Below, in pieces: positions 24,262 to 32,057 of a stretch of DNA of 32,057 nt. How positions within the stretch are numbered: position 1 is the first letter of the stretch; the number at the start of each line of letters is the position of its first letter. The notes beneath the pieces were generated by a model, which ran no database searches, was not told the DNA's origin, and saw only the letters and a program-made list of their open reading frames with translations. Source of the stretch: Paracoccus sp. UBA889 (GTDB lineage Bacteria > Pseudomonadota > Alphaproteobacteria > Rhodobacterales > Rhodobacteraceae); the NCBI GenBank assembly GCA_002294185.1, contig DBFD01000017.1:60570-92626 (forward strand), given 5' to 3'. The position numbers were made by a program, and so were the translations under genes.

Positions 24262-25185
24262 TCAGCCGCGTGTCATCTCGACGAAGACATCTTCCAGATC
24301 GGGCTGTTCGCTGGCCACGTCGATGATCGGCACGCCCGCTCCGCGCAGCGCGTCCAGCAACTGATCGGCCCGGATCCGCGAGGGCGGATAGCTGATCGCC
24401 AGCCGCCCGTCTGCCCGCCATTCGGCGCTTGCGCCTTCGGGCAGGGGCGGGATCTCGATCCGTCCGCCGGCATCGATCACCAGCGTCTTGCCATCCGTGC
24501 GCGCCAGCAATTCGCGGGTGCCCTGGCGGACAATCAGTTCGCCATGGTTGATGATCGCGATCTCGTCACACATCTGCTCGGCCTCTTCCAGATAATGCGT
24601 GGTCAGGATGACGGTCATGCCGGCCTCGTTCAGGCGGCGGACATTCTGCCACAGCATTTCGCGCAGGGTGATGTCCACGCCTGCCGTGGGTTCGTCCAGG
24701 ACCAGGATCTGCGGGCGGTGGACCAGCGCCTTGGCAAGCAGCAGCCGCCGGCGCATCCCGCCCGAAAGATTGCGCGCATAGGCATTGGCCTGGTCCCTCA
24801 GCCCGACGAGATCCAGCAATTCGTCTGTCCAGCGTTCGGATTTCGGCACCCCGTAAAGACCCGCCTGCACCTCCAGGCTGGCGCGGGGGCTGAAGAACGG
24901 GTCCATGTTCAGTTCCTGTGGCATGACCCCGATCGCGGCGCGGGACTGGCGCGGGTTCACATCCTGATCGAAACCCCAGATGCCGACCTTGCCGGCGCTC
25001 TTGTTGACCAGACCCGCGAGGATGTTGATCAGGGTGGACTTGCCGGCCCCGTTCGGCCCCAGCAGGCCGAAGATGCTGCCCGACGGGATGGCAAGGTCGA
25101 TGCCCTTCAGCGCCTCCTTCGCGGGCGCGTTGCCTTGGGCGGCATAGGTCTTGCGCAGACCGGCGATATCGATGGCGTTGGGCAT
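24262..25185 (-). CDS. ABC transporter ATP-binding protein
   Basis: This is a stand-alone ABC ATPase of the drug/efflux type related to YadG. The 307-residue product has the Walker [10 protein letters not shown] at 43-51, a Q-loop in [18 protein letters not shown], the signature [15 protein letters not shown], the Walker [13 protein letters not shown] and the H-loop [18 protein letters not shown]-terminal part of about 75 residues (from [20 protein letters not shown]) is typical of this branch. The matching permease is usually adjacent (YadH type) but is not found on either side here. The ATG follows AAGGACC. The substrate cannot be told. Confidence 0.93.
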   Translation of the reverse strand: MPNAIDIAGLRKTYAAQGNAPAKEALKGIDLAIPSGSIFGLLGPNGAGKSTLINILAGLVNKSAGKVGIWGFDQDVNPRQSRAAIGVMPQELNMDPFFSPRASLEVQAGLYGVPKSERWTDELLDLVGLRDQANAYARNLSGGMRRRLLLAKALVHRPQILVLDEPTAGVDITLREMLWQNVRRLNEAGMTVILTTHYLEEAEQMCDEIAIINHGELIVRQGTRELLARTDGKTLVIDAGGRIEIPPLPEGASAEWRADGRLAISYPPSRIRADQLLDALRGAGVPIIDVASEQPDLEDVFVEMTRG

Positions 25186-25235
25186 GGATCGGTCCTTGCG
25201 GTGCTTGCGAAGGCAGGCGGCGCTGCGGTAATGAG

Positions 25236-25264
25236 GTTAGACCAGATCATCCAAGCCGCCACAA
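25236..25264 (-). promoter_or_regulatory. Candidate promoter of the ABC ATPase gene
   Basis: On the minus strand TTGTGG (25264-25259), 17 bases, and TCTAAC (25241-25236) lie 50 bases before the ABC start. The region is shared with the divergent zinc-finger gene. Confidence 0.3.
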
Positions 25265-25275
25265 GAAGGCCAGCC

Positions 25276-25521
25276 ATGACCCAGCATGTGACCCCCGAGA
25301 ATCCGCTGTCCACGGGACAGGAACCCGATGCGGTCCTTATGCCGGCTCCGGAAGAGGTGGTCGTGACGACCTGGAAGGTGGCCTGCGACGGCGATGATGC
25401 CGCCGGGCTTGGCCATCCCCGGGTCTGGCTGGCGATCTCGCCCGATCAGGGCTATGTCGATTGCGGCTATTGCGACCGGCGTTTCGTGATCGACCGCGAC
25501 CACGCGGAGGGCGATCACTGA
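25276..25521 (+). CDS. CHCC-type zinc-finger protein (zf-CHCC/NDUFS6-like)
   Basis: This is an 81-residue protein starting [20 protein letters not shown]. Its second half carries the zf-CHCC pattern: C37, H47, C63 and C66 in [20 protein letters not shown] and [13 protein letters not shown]. The same fold is found in the mitochondrial complex I subunit NDUFS6, and small proteins of this type are common in alphaproteobacteria; the bacterial role is not established to my knowledge. The real start is at 25276; the long frame upstream is a shadow of the ABC gene. It is divergent from the ABC gene. Confidence 0.9.
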   Translation: MTQHVTPENPLSTGQEPDAVLMPAPEEVVVTTWKVACDGDDAAGLGHPRVWLAISPDQGYVDCGYCDRRFVIDRDHAEGDH

Positions 25522-25599
25522 GGCGGGACACGTGACTGAACCAGCGTCCTCGACCGGCTTTTACCCCAATGCCGCCGCGGCGCCCGGCGCCCCTCGCGC

Positions 25600-25664
25600 T
25601 CTTTGCAAATACCTGCGGGGGTGAATTGGCCGCAGGCCAAGAGGGGGCCGGCGAGGCCCCCTTT
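25600..25664. terminator. Terminator hairpin and degraded repeat element (copy 3) after the zinc-finger gene
   Basis: AGGGGGCC (25642-25649) pairs with GGCCCCCT (25655-25662) over the loop GGCGA, and TT follows on the plus strand, a good intrinsic terminator in the 199-base gap between two convergent genes. Just before it, the reverse complement of 25600-25622 reads CCCCCGCAGGTATTTGCAAA, related to the intergenic element at 726-775. The remaining bases of the gap show nothing else. Confidence 0.6.
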
Positions 25665-25720
25665 GGTCGCGGGACGCAAGCGCGGCCGACTTTGCCGCAC
25701 GCGTATGCGGCCGGCCGATT

Positions 25721-26695
25721 TCAGTCGAAGATACCCGCCACACGCCCCAGCAGCATGAAGGCCCGGGCCGAGCGGGTCTGGGCCAGAACCTCGATTTCGG
25801 CATCATCGAGCTGTGGCACCAGGCGGCTGATGGCGGTGTCGAACTGGCGCAGGAAATGATGCGCGGCGTCGCGGAAAATCTCGTCTCCGCGCAGGATCCC
25901 AGATACGATCTGCAAGGCGGACTGGTCATGGATGCCACCCAGGGACGCGGCGTTGCCGCCCCGCGCGCCTTCGGCAAATCGGCGCCAGACGGCCGGATCC
26001 GGGGGCGACGGCTGCAGGTCGTCCATATACAGATCCTGTCCGGCCAGCAGCGTCACCACATCCTGCGCCGCGCGCAGCAGCCGTGAATTGTCGTGGTCCT
26101 TCAGCGCCGTGCGCAGGGCCGCGATGGCCTCGGTATCCTCGGGTCCGTTTGGAAAATCCAGCGCCCGGATCAGCGTCCGTGGCGGGACGGAAACCGATTC
26201 GGGGGCGTCAAAGCGCAGCGCCGCCTGCCGCGTATCAGCGGGCCGAGGCGGCGGCGCCGCGGTCGTCACCGCGCCCGCGGCTCTTGTCGCCGGGCCGGTC
26301 GCGGAAACCGGTGCGGGCAGCCCGGCGGGCGCGGCAACCACGCTTGTGCCCGAAGCGATGTCGCCGGTCGCGGCCGGCCGACGCGATTGTGGCGGCGCGC
26401 CGCGTGTCGCAGCCATCTCGCGCAGCTGGGTCAGACGCTCGCGCAGGTCTTCGGCCTCGGCCCGCAGGATCGCGATCGACCGCGCCAGCGTCACGGCCAT
26501 CCAGATCAGCGCCAGCGGCAGGATTGCGCCCGCCGCCGCGACCAGCCGTCCCACGCCCCCGGCCGCGCCATCGCCGCCTGGCGCCAGCACCCAGAACAAG
26601 GCAATCAGGAACAGCCACGCGACGCTCAGCGCGATGCCGAGGCGCGTCAGGGCGTCCCTCTGGGTCAGGGATGCGATTTTGGCGACCAGCGACAT
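25721..26695 (-). CDS. Membrane protein of unknown function, downstream of greA
   Basis: I do not recognise this protein. The ATG at 26695 gives 324 residues beginning MSLVAKIASLTQRDALTRLG. Two hydrophobic segments (about residues 19-40 and 48-72) anchor it in the inner membrane. A short predicted coiled coil follows (ARSIAILRAEAEDLRERLTQLREM), then a long Pro/Ala/Thr-rich linker (about 100-165). The C-terminal domain (about 170-324) is acidic and helical, with RALDFPNGPEDTEAIAALRTAL, LLAGQDLYMDDLQP, and EVLAQTRSARAFMLLGRVAGIFD at the end. It starts 5 bases after the greA stop, so the two are very probably cotranscribed. The longer open frame upstream is only a shadow of greA. Confidence 0.8.
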   Translation of the reverse strand: MSLVAKIASLTQRDALTRLGIALSVAWLFLIALFWVLAPGGDGAAGGVGRLVAAAGAILPLALIWMAVTLARSIAILRAEAEDLRERLTQLREMAATRGAPPQSRRPAATGDIASGTSVVAAPAGLPAPVSATGPATRAAGAVTTAAPPPRPADTRQAALRFDAPESVSVPPRTLIRALDFPNGPEDTEAIAALRTALKDHDNSRLLRAAQDVVTLLAGQDLYMDDLQPSPPDPAVWRRFAEGARGGNAASLGGIHDQSALQIVSGILRGDEIFRDAAHHFLRQFDTAISRLVPQLDDAEIEVLAQTRSARAFMLLGRVAGIFD

Positions 26696-26700
26696 GGGAC

Positions 26701-27171
26701 CTACTCGAAGCGGATCGCCACGATCTCGTAGCTGCGCACGCCGCCGGGGGTGGTGACATCGACGCTGTCGCCCTCGTCCTTGCCGATCAGCGCGCGCGCC
26801 AGCGGCGATCGCAGGTTCAGCAGGCCGCGCTCGATATCGGCCTCGGCCTCGCCGACGATCTGGTAGGTGCGCTCTTCCTCGGTATCCTCGTCGATCAGGT
26901 CCACCGTTGCGCCGAACTTGACCGAGCCGGACAGTTTCGCGGGATCGATCACTTCGGACCGCGACAGGATCGATTCCAGTTCCTTGATGCGGCCCTCGAT
27001 GAAGCCCTGCTTTTCGCGGGCGGCGTGATATTCGGCGTTCTCGGACAGGTCGCCATGTTCGCGCGCCTCGGCGATCTGCCGGATGATGGCGGGCCGTTCC
27101 TTCGATTTCAGCTCTGTCAGCTCTGCTTCCAGTGACTGAAAGCCGCTGCGGGTCATCGGTATCTTGTCCAT
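26701..27171 (-). CDS. greA: Transcription elongation factor GreA
   Basis: GreA enters the RNA polymerase secondary channel and stimulates cleavage of backtracked transcripts. The 156-residue product MDKIPMTRSGFQSLEAELTELKSKERP has the N-terminal coiled coil with the acidic tip in HGDLSENAEYHAAREKQGFIEGRI, where the D and E residues position the catalytic metal. The C-terminal FKBP-like domain follows (SVKFGATVDLIDEDTEEERTYQIVGEAEAD and SPLARALIGKDEGDSV). It is divergent from etfQO and is followed by an unknown membrane protein gene 5 bases later. Confidence 0.98.
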   Translation of the reverse strand: MDKIPMTRSGFQSLEAELTELKSKERPAIIRQIAEAREHGDLSENAEYHAAREKQGFIEGRIKELESILSRSEVIDPAKLSGSVKFGATVDLIDEDTEEERTYQIVGEAEADIERGLLNLRSPLARALIGKDEGDSVDVTTPGGVRSYEIVAIRFE

Positions 27172-27222
27172 CGCTGCCCAATCCTTCGCGGGTATGCGGT
27201 TATCGCGGTCACGCTAATCGAA

Positions 27223-27252
27223 CGCCCCCGCCATTGGGGATGGCCGGGGGCG
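27223..27252. promoter_or_regulatory. Strong hairpin in the greA/etfQO divergent region
   Basis: CGCCCCCG-CCAT (27223-27234) pairs with ATGG-C-CGGGGGCG (27240-27252), twelve pairs with one bulged C and the loop TGGGG. It is upstream of both genes and has no T-tract, so it is not an ordinary terminator. A second inverted repeat around TTGCGCAA (27307-27325) lies between it and etfQO. Confidence 0.45.
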
Positions 27253-27356
27253 CGTCAAATCCTGTGCGTGCCGCATCGTGAACCCAATTCCGCGCCATTT
27301 GCAAGCCCGCCTTGCGCAAGGGCGGCGGAATACGGCCTTTGCGCGTGGCGTCACGA

Positions 27357-27384
27357 TTGCCCCTGCGGGCCTCGCGCGTTAGGT
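27357..27384 (+). promoter_or_regulatory. Candidate etfQO promoter
   Basis: TTGCCC (27357-27362), a 16-base spacer and TTAGGT (27379-27384) lie 36 bases before the etfQO ATG. Confidence 0.5.
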
Positions 27385-27420
27385 GTTCTGCCAGCCATAC
27401 GCAAGGAAAGAGCGGCAGCC

Positions 27421-29076
<1,656 letters not shown>

Positions 29077-29097
29077 TCGTGGGCCGGGGCGCAGCGA

Positions 29098-29125
29098 TTG
29101 CCCCGGCCGGACGCCGCGTTTAGGG
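29098..29125 (+). promoter_or_regulatory. Candidate promoter of the TPR-ispE-pdxJ genes
   Basis: TTGCCC (29098-29103), a 16-base spacer and TTAGGG (29120-29125) lie in the short gap after etfQO. If real, it lies 19 bases before the ATG at 29145 and 37 before a GTG at 29163. Confidence 0.45.
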
Positions 29126-29144
29126 TCCGCCAAACGCCTTCGTG

Positions 29145-31040
29145 ATGAACGGGATCGACGCCGTGACCCAGACCCGCTTGAACCTTGCCCTGATCGCCGC
29201 GCTGAGCGCCGCGACCCTGCCTGCGGTTTCCGCCGTCGCGCAGGGGCGGCCCGAACCGCGCCCGGTCCAGGCCCAGACGCCTGTCGAAACCCTGCCGCAG
29301 CCGCCCGTCGATTCCCTGCCCGCGGCTGAACCGGCCCAGGCAGATGCCGCCGGGGGCCGCGCACCCGCACCTCTGACCATGGGTCTGGCAGGCCCCTATC
29401 TGGCGGCGCGGCTGGCGACGGTCGAAAATGATTTCAAGGCCGCCGCGCGCTATTATTTTCAGGCTGTGGCGCATGATCCGGGCGACAGCTATCTGCAGGA
29501 CAACGCGCTTCTGGCGATGGTCTCGGCCGGCGAGATCGACCGGGCGGTGGAACTGGCCGACCGGATGCGCGGCGATGGCCAGCCGACCGAGCTCTCGGCT
29601 CTGCTTGTGCAGGCGAAGATGGTCAGGGATGGCGACTGGGCCGGCCTTGTCGAGGCGATCGCTCCGGGCGGCAAGACCGACGACGGCAATCGCCTTATGG
29701 ACGGGCTGGTGCGGGCCTGGGCGCTGCTGGGCGACGGCAAGGCGCAGGACGCGCTGACCGCCTTCGAAGACCTCGCCAAGCTTCCCGGCGTCGGCCCGGT
29801 GGTGAACTACCAGCTTGCGCTGGCCCGCGCGCTTGTCGGCGACTACGAGGGCGCCGAGACGCTGCTGGCGGAACCGGCGACTGGCGGGCATTTGCCGGGA
29901 ATCGTCGCGCGGGCCCAGATTCTGGCGCAACTGGAACGCCGCGACGAGGCAGTGGCGATGCTGGACGATATCCCCAATATCGAGGCCGAACCGCAATTGC
30001 TGGCCCTGCGCGACCGGCTGGCCACGGGCAAGCCGGTTCCCTTCGATGTGGTCAAGGCGCCTGCCGACGGGATCGCGCAGATTTTCCTGACCTTCGCAAC
30101 CGCGCTGGCCAGCAGCCCAGAACCCGAGCCGCTGTCGCTGATCCATGCGCGGCTGGCCAGTTGGCTTGCGCCCGACAATGCCGAGGCGCGGCTGGTGACG
30201 GCACAGCTTTTGCAGGAGCGCGAGCAATTCGATCTGGCGGAACCCGAATTCGAGGCGCTGCGCCGGATGGGGCAGATGCGCCCGGTCGCGGAACTGGCCC
30301 GGATCGACGCACTGTCCCGCGCCGATCGCGAGGACGAGGCCGAAAAGGCCGCGCTGTCCTTGACCGCCGCCTATCCCGATCTGCCGCAGGGCTGGATCGC
30401 GCTTGGCGATCTTCTGCGTCAGCAGGAAAGGTTCGCCCAGGCAGTGCCGGCCTATGACAAGGCGCTGGCGCTGCTGAAGGATGGCCCTGACGAGGCACGC
30501 TGGTTCCCGCTTTACGCGCGTGGCATCGCGCTGGAACGATCGAAGCAGTTCGACCGCGCCGAGGCCGATCTGCTTGCAGCCATCGAGATCAATCCCGACC
30601 AGGCCAGCTTGCTGAATTATCTCGGCTATTCCTGGATCGACCGGAACGAGAACCTGGATCGCGGACTGGACATGATCCAGAAGGCCGCCGAATTGTCGCC
30701 GGGCGACGGATACATCCTCGATTCTCTGGCCTGGGCCTATTACCGGCTGGGCCGCTATGACGAGGCGGTCGCGCCGATGGAAGAGGCCGTGGGCTCGATG
30801 GCCTCGGACCCGCTGGTGAACGATCATCTGGGCGATATCTACTGGATGGTGGGCCGCCATCGCGAGGCCGAGATCCAGTGGCAGCGCGCGCTGTCGCTGA
30901 AACCGACCGAGACCGGAGATGTCGATCCCGACCGGATCCGCGCCAAGCTGGATCGCGGGCTGGACGCAGTGCTGCGCGACGAGGCCAGGACCGGCGAGAA
31001 CGAGACCCCCGTGCCGCAGGCCGAAGCCGCCAGCCGATAG
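29145..31040 (+). CDS. Exported tetratricopeptide-repeat protein
   Basis: This 631-residue protein has a signal peptide (TQTRLNLALIAALSAATLPAVSAVAQ), then a Pro/Gln/Glu-rich stretch, then an all-helical body made of tetratricopeptide repeats. The repeats are clearest near the C-terminus (about residues 440-600): ARGIALERSKQFDRAEADLLAAIEINPDQ, NYLGYSWIDRNENLDRGLDMIQKAAELSPGD, and DHLGDIYWMVGRHREAEIQWQRALSLKP. Repeats act as protein-binding scaffolds; no partner can be named. The start is uncertain: ATG at 29145 (used), GTG at 29142, or GTG at 29163, which would put the signal peptide at the very N-terminus and give a normal leader from the candidate promoter. One base separates its stop from ispE. 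Confidence 0.88.
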   Translation: MNGIDAVTQTRLNLALIAALSAATLPAVSAVAQGRPEPRPVQAQTPVETLPQPPVDSLPAAEPAQADAAGGRAPAPLTMGLAGPYLAARLATVENDFKAAARYYFQAVAHDPGDSYLQDNALLAMVSAGEIDRAVELADRMRGDGQPTELSALLVQAKMVRDGDWAGLVEAIAPGGKTDDGNRLMDGLVRAWALLGDGKAQDALTAFEDLAKLPGVGPVVNYQLALARALVGDYEGAETLLAEPATGGHLPGIVARAQILAQLERRDEAVAMLDDIPNIEAEPQLLALRDRLATGKPVPFDVVKAPADGIAQIFLTFATALASSPEPEPLSLIHARLASWLAPDNAEARLVTAQLLQEREQFDLAEPEFEALRRMGQMRPVAELARIDALSRADREDEAEKAALSLTAAYPDLPQGWIALGDLLRQQERFAQAVPAYDKALALLKDGPDEARWFPLYARGIALERSKQFDRAEADLLAAIEINPDQASLLNYLGYSWIDRNENLDRGLDMIQKAAELSPGDGYILDSLAWAYYRLGRYDEAVAPMEEAVGSMASDPLVNDHLGDIYWMVGRHREAEIQWQRALSLKPTETGDVDPDRIRAKLDRGLDAVLRDEARTGENETPVPQAEAASR

Positions 31041-31041
31041 C

Positions 31042-31860
31042 ATGATCTTCGAGGCCGCGCGGGCCAAGCTGAACCTTGCCCTGCATGTCACCGGCCGGCG
31101 CGAAGACGGCTATCACCTGCTGGATTCGCTGGTCGCCTTCGCCGATATCGGCGATCGCATCGCGCTGATGCCGGGGCCTCTGTCGCTGAAGATCGACGGT
31201 CCCTTCGCGGACGACCTGTCGGCCGGCAACAACCTGTGCCTTGACGCGGCCCGTCTGGCAGGCGGCGCGGCACAGATCACGCTGACCAAGATTCTGCCGG
31301 TCGCCTCCGGTGTCGGCGGCGGCTCGGCCGATGCGGCTGCGGTCCTGCGCGGGCTTGCCCGGATGGGCCATCCGATGCCGGCCGATCCCTGGCGGCTGGG
31401 CGCTGATGTACCGGTCTGCATCGCTTCGGTCCCTGCCCGCATGGCCGGGATCGGCGAGAAGGTGACGCCGCTGCCCGCCTTGCCGCCGGTGCCGCTGGTG
31501 CTGGTCAATCCGGGCTTTCCCGTGGCCACGCCGCAGGTCTTTTCGGCGCTGACCTGCCGCGAGAATTCCCCCTTGCCGCCCATCCCCGCCTTCGCCGACA
31601 GGGCGGCGCTGATCGGCTGGCTGCGCGGCACCCGCAACGATCTGGAAACGCCGGCCCGGACCATCGCGCCGGTGATCGGCACGGTCCTGCGGACCCTCGA
31701 TGCGACCGGCGCGGCCTTCACCCGCATGTCGGGTTCCGGCGCGACCTGTTTCGGTCTTTTCGACAGCGTGGCGCGCGCGCGCGCATCCGTGGAAACGTTG
31801 AAACAGCATGGCTGGTGGGCGGTGGTCTCGGAACTGGCACCGCGGCCCGCGCCCGGATAG
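31042..31860 (+). CDS. ispE: 4-diphosphocytidyl-2-C-methyl-D-erythritol kinase
   Basis: IspE phosphorylates CDP-methylerythritol with ATP in the non-mevalonate isoprenoid pathway. The 272-residue product begins MIFEAARAKLNLALHVTGRREDGYHLLDSLVAF, with the conserved A-K-x-N-L and DGYH motifs of the GHMP kinase superfamily. The ATP-binding glycine motif is at about 86-97 (PVASGVGGGSADAA) and the C-terminal GHMP motif is in RMSGSGATCFGLF. Length is a little under the E. coli enzyme (283). It starts one base after the TPR gene and is followed 30 bases later by pdxJ, so the three are likely one transcript. Confidence 0.97.
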   Translation: MIFEAARAKLNLALHVTGRREDGYHLLDSLVAFADIGDRIALMPGPLSLKIDGPFADDLSAGNNLCLDAARLAGGAAQITLTKILPVASGVGGGSADAAAVLRGLARMGHPMPADPWRLGADVPVCIASVPARMAGIGEKVTPLPALPPVPLVLVNPGFPVATPQVFSALTCRENSPLPPIPAFADRAALIGWLRGTRNDLETPARTIAPVIGTVLRTLDATGAAFTRMSGSGATCFGLFDSVARARASVETLKQHGWWAVVSELAPRPAPG

Positions 31861-31890
31861 GATAGGGCCAGCAACAGGGGAAAGATCGAC

Positions 31891-32057
31891 ATGCTGCGTC
31901 TCGGCGTCAATATCGACCACGTCGCCACCATCCGCAATGCGCGCGGCACGCCCTGGCCTGATCCGCTGCGTGCGGCCCGAATCGCGCAAGAGGCCGGGGC
32001 CGACGGGATTACCGCCCACCTGCGCGAGGATCGCCGCCATATCAGCGACCGCGACAT
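31891..32057 (+). CDS. pdxJ: Pyridoxine 5'-phosphate synthase, N-terminal part
   Basis: PdxJ condenses deoxyxylulose 5-phosphate with the product of PdxA to give pyridoxine 5'-phosphate. Only the first 55 codons are in the window: [20 protein letters not shown], then [48 protein letters not shown] and [16 protein letters not shown] are the strongest family signatures. AGGGGAAAG lies just before the ATG. The gene runs off the right edge. Confidence 0.97.
   Translation, partial: MLRLGVNIDHVATIRNARGTPWPDPLRAARIAQEAGADGITAHLREDRRHISDRD

Noticed and set aside
25721-27181. A 486-codon minus-strand frame that would fuse an N-terminal part to the unknown membrane protein
   Set aside because: Its first 162 codons only read greA in another frame, and the natural ATG is at 26695.

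Overview
The window is a 32 kb, very GC-rich piece of a bacterial chromosome with dense, short-gapped genes. The protein set, including a urease operon in the order D-A-J-B-C-E-F-G, OlsB, a GT14/DUF5928-type protein and an ETF:ubiquinone oxidoreductase, together with the GC bias, points to an alphaproteobacterium of the Rhodobacteraceae, most like Paracoccus. That assignment is inference from gene content; no rRNA or tRNA gene is visible to test it. I see no insertion sequence, prophage, CRISPR array or plasmid gene, so this looks like core chromosome with one small accessory-looking stretch.

Layout. 1-7675 (minus strand) is an envelope and B6 operon read lptF-lptG-lptD-surA-pdxA-rsmA; rsmA runs off the left edge. 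It combines what in E. coli are two loci (lptFG, and lptD-surA-pdxA-rsmA). Divergent from it, 7793-9963 carries pepA and holC, from a promoter whose -35 element appears to overlap that of lptF. 10027-15497 (minus) is a complete urease operon: the three structural subunits, the four maturation proteins D, E, F and G, and the HupE/UreJ-type metal permease. The catalytic residues of UreC are intact. Upstream on the same strand is olsB (ornithine lipid synthesis), then an AI-2E-family membrane protein.

17760-20506 (plus) holds ndk and the fatty-acid genes fabD, fabG and acpP. The usual next gene, fabF, is absent; instead come dps, a carbohydrate-type sulfotransferase (minus) and, divergent from it, a GT14 glycosyltransferase with a large C-terminal extension. 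This divergent pair is the most interesting item: it looks like a small system for making a sulfated glycan. A HIT-domain hydrolase, an orphan ABC ATPase, and an 81-residue CHCC zinc-finger protein follow. 25721-27171 (minus) is greA plus a membrane protein I do not recognise. 27421-29076 is the ETF:ubiquinone oxidoreductase, then an exported TPR protein, ispE and the start of pdxJ at the right edge. The window therefore has a vitamin B6 gene near each end (pdxA and pdxJ, the two enzymes that act together on 4-phosphohydroxy-threonine).

Regulation. Several genes are preceded by a pair of hexamers of the form TTGCCS-N16-YTARGK, placed about 20-60 bases before the start codon. The same spacing recurs at lptF, pepA, the AI-2E gene, ndk, fabD, acpP, etfQO and the TPR gene, so it is probably the housekeeping promoter form of this organism. 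A Rhhodobacteraceae-like intergenic element (TATTTGAACAACGAAGAAG-like) occurs in two good copies and one degraded copy. No stretch over 300 bases lacks a gene.
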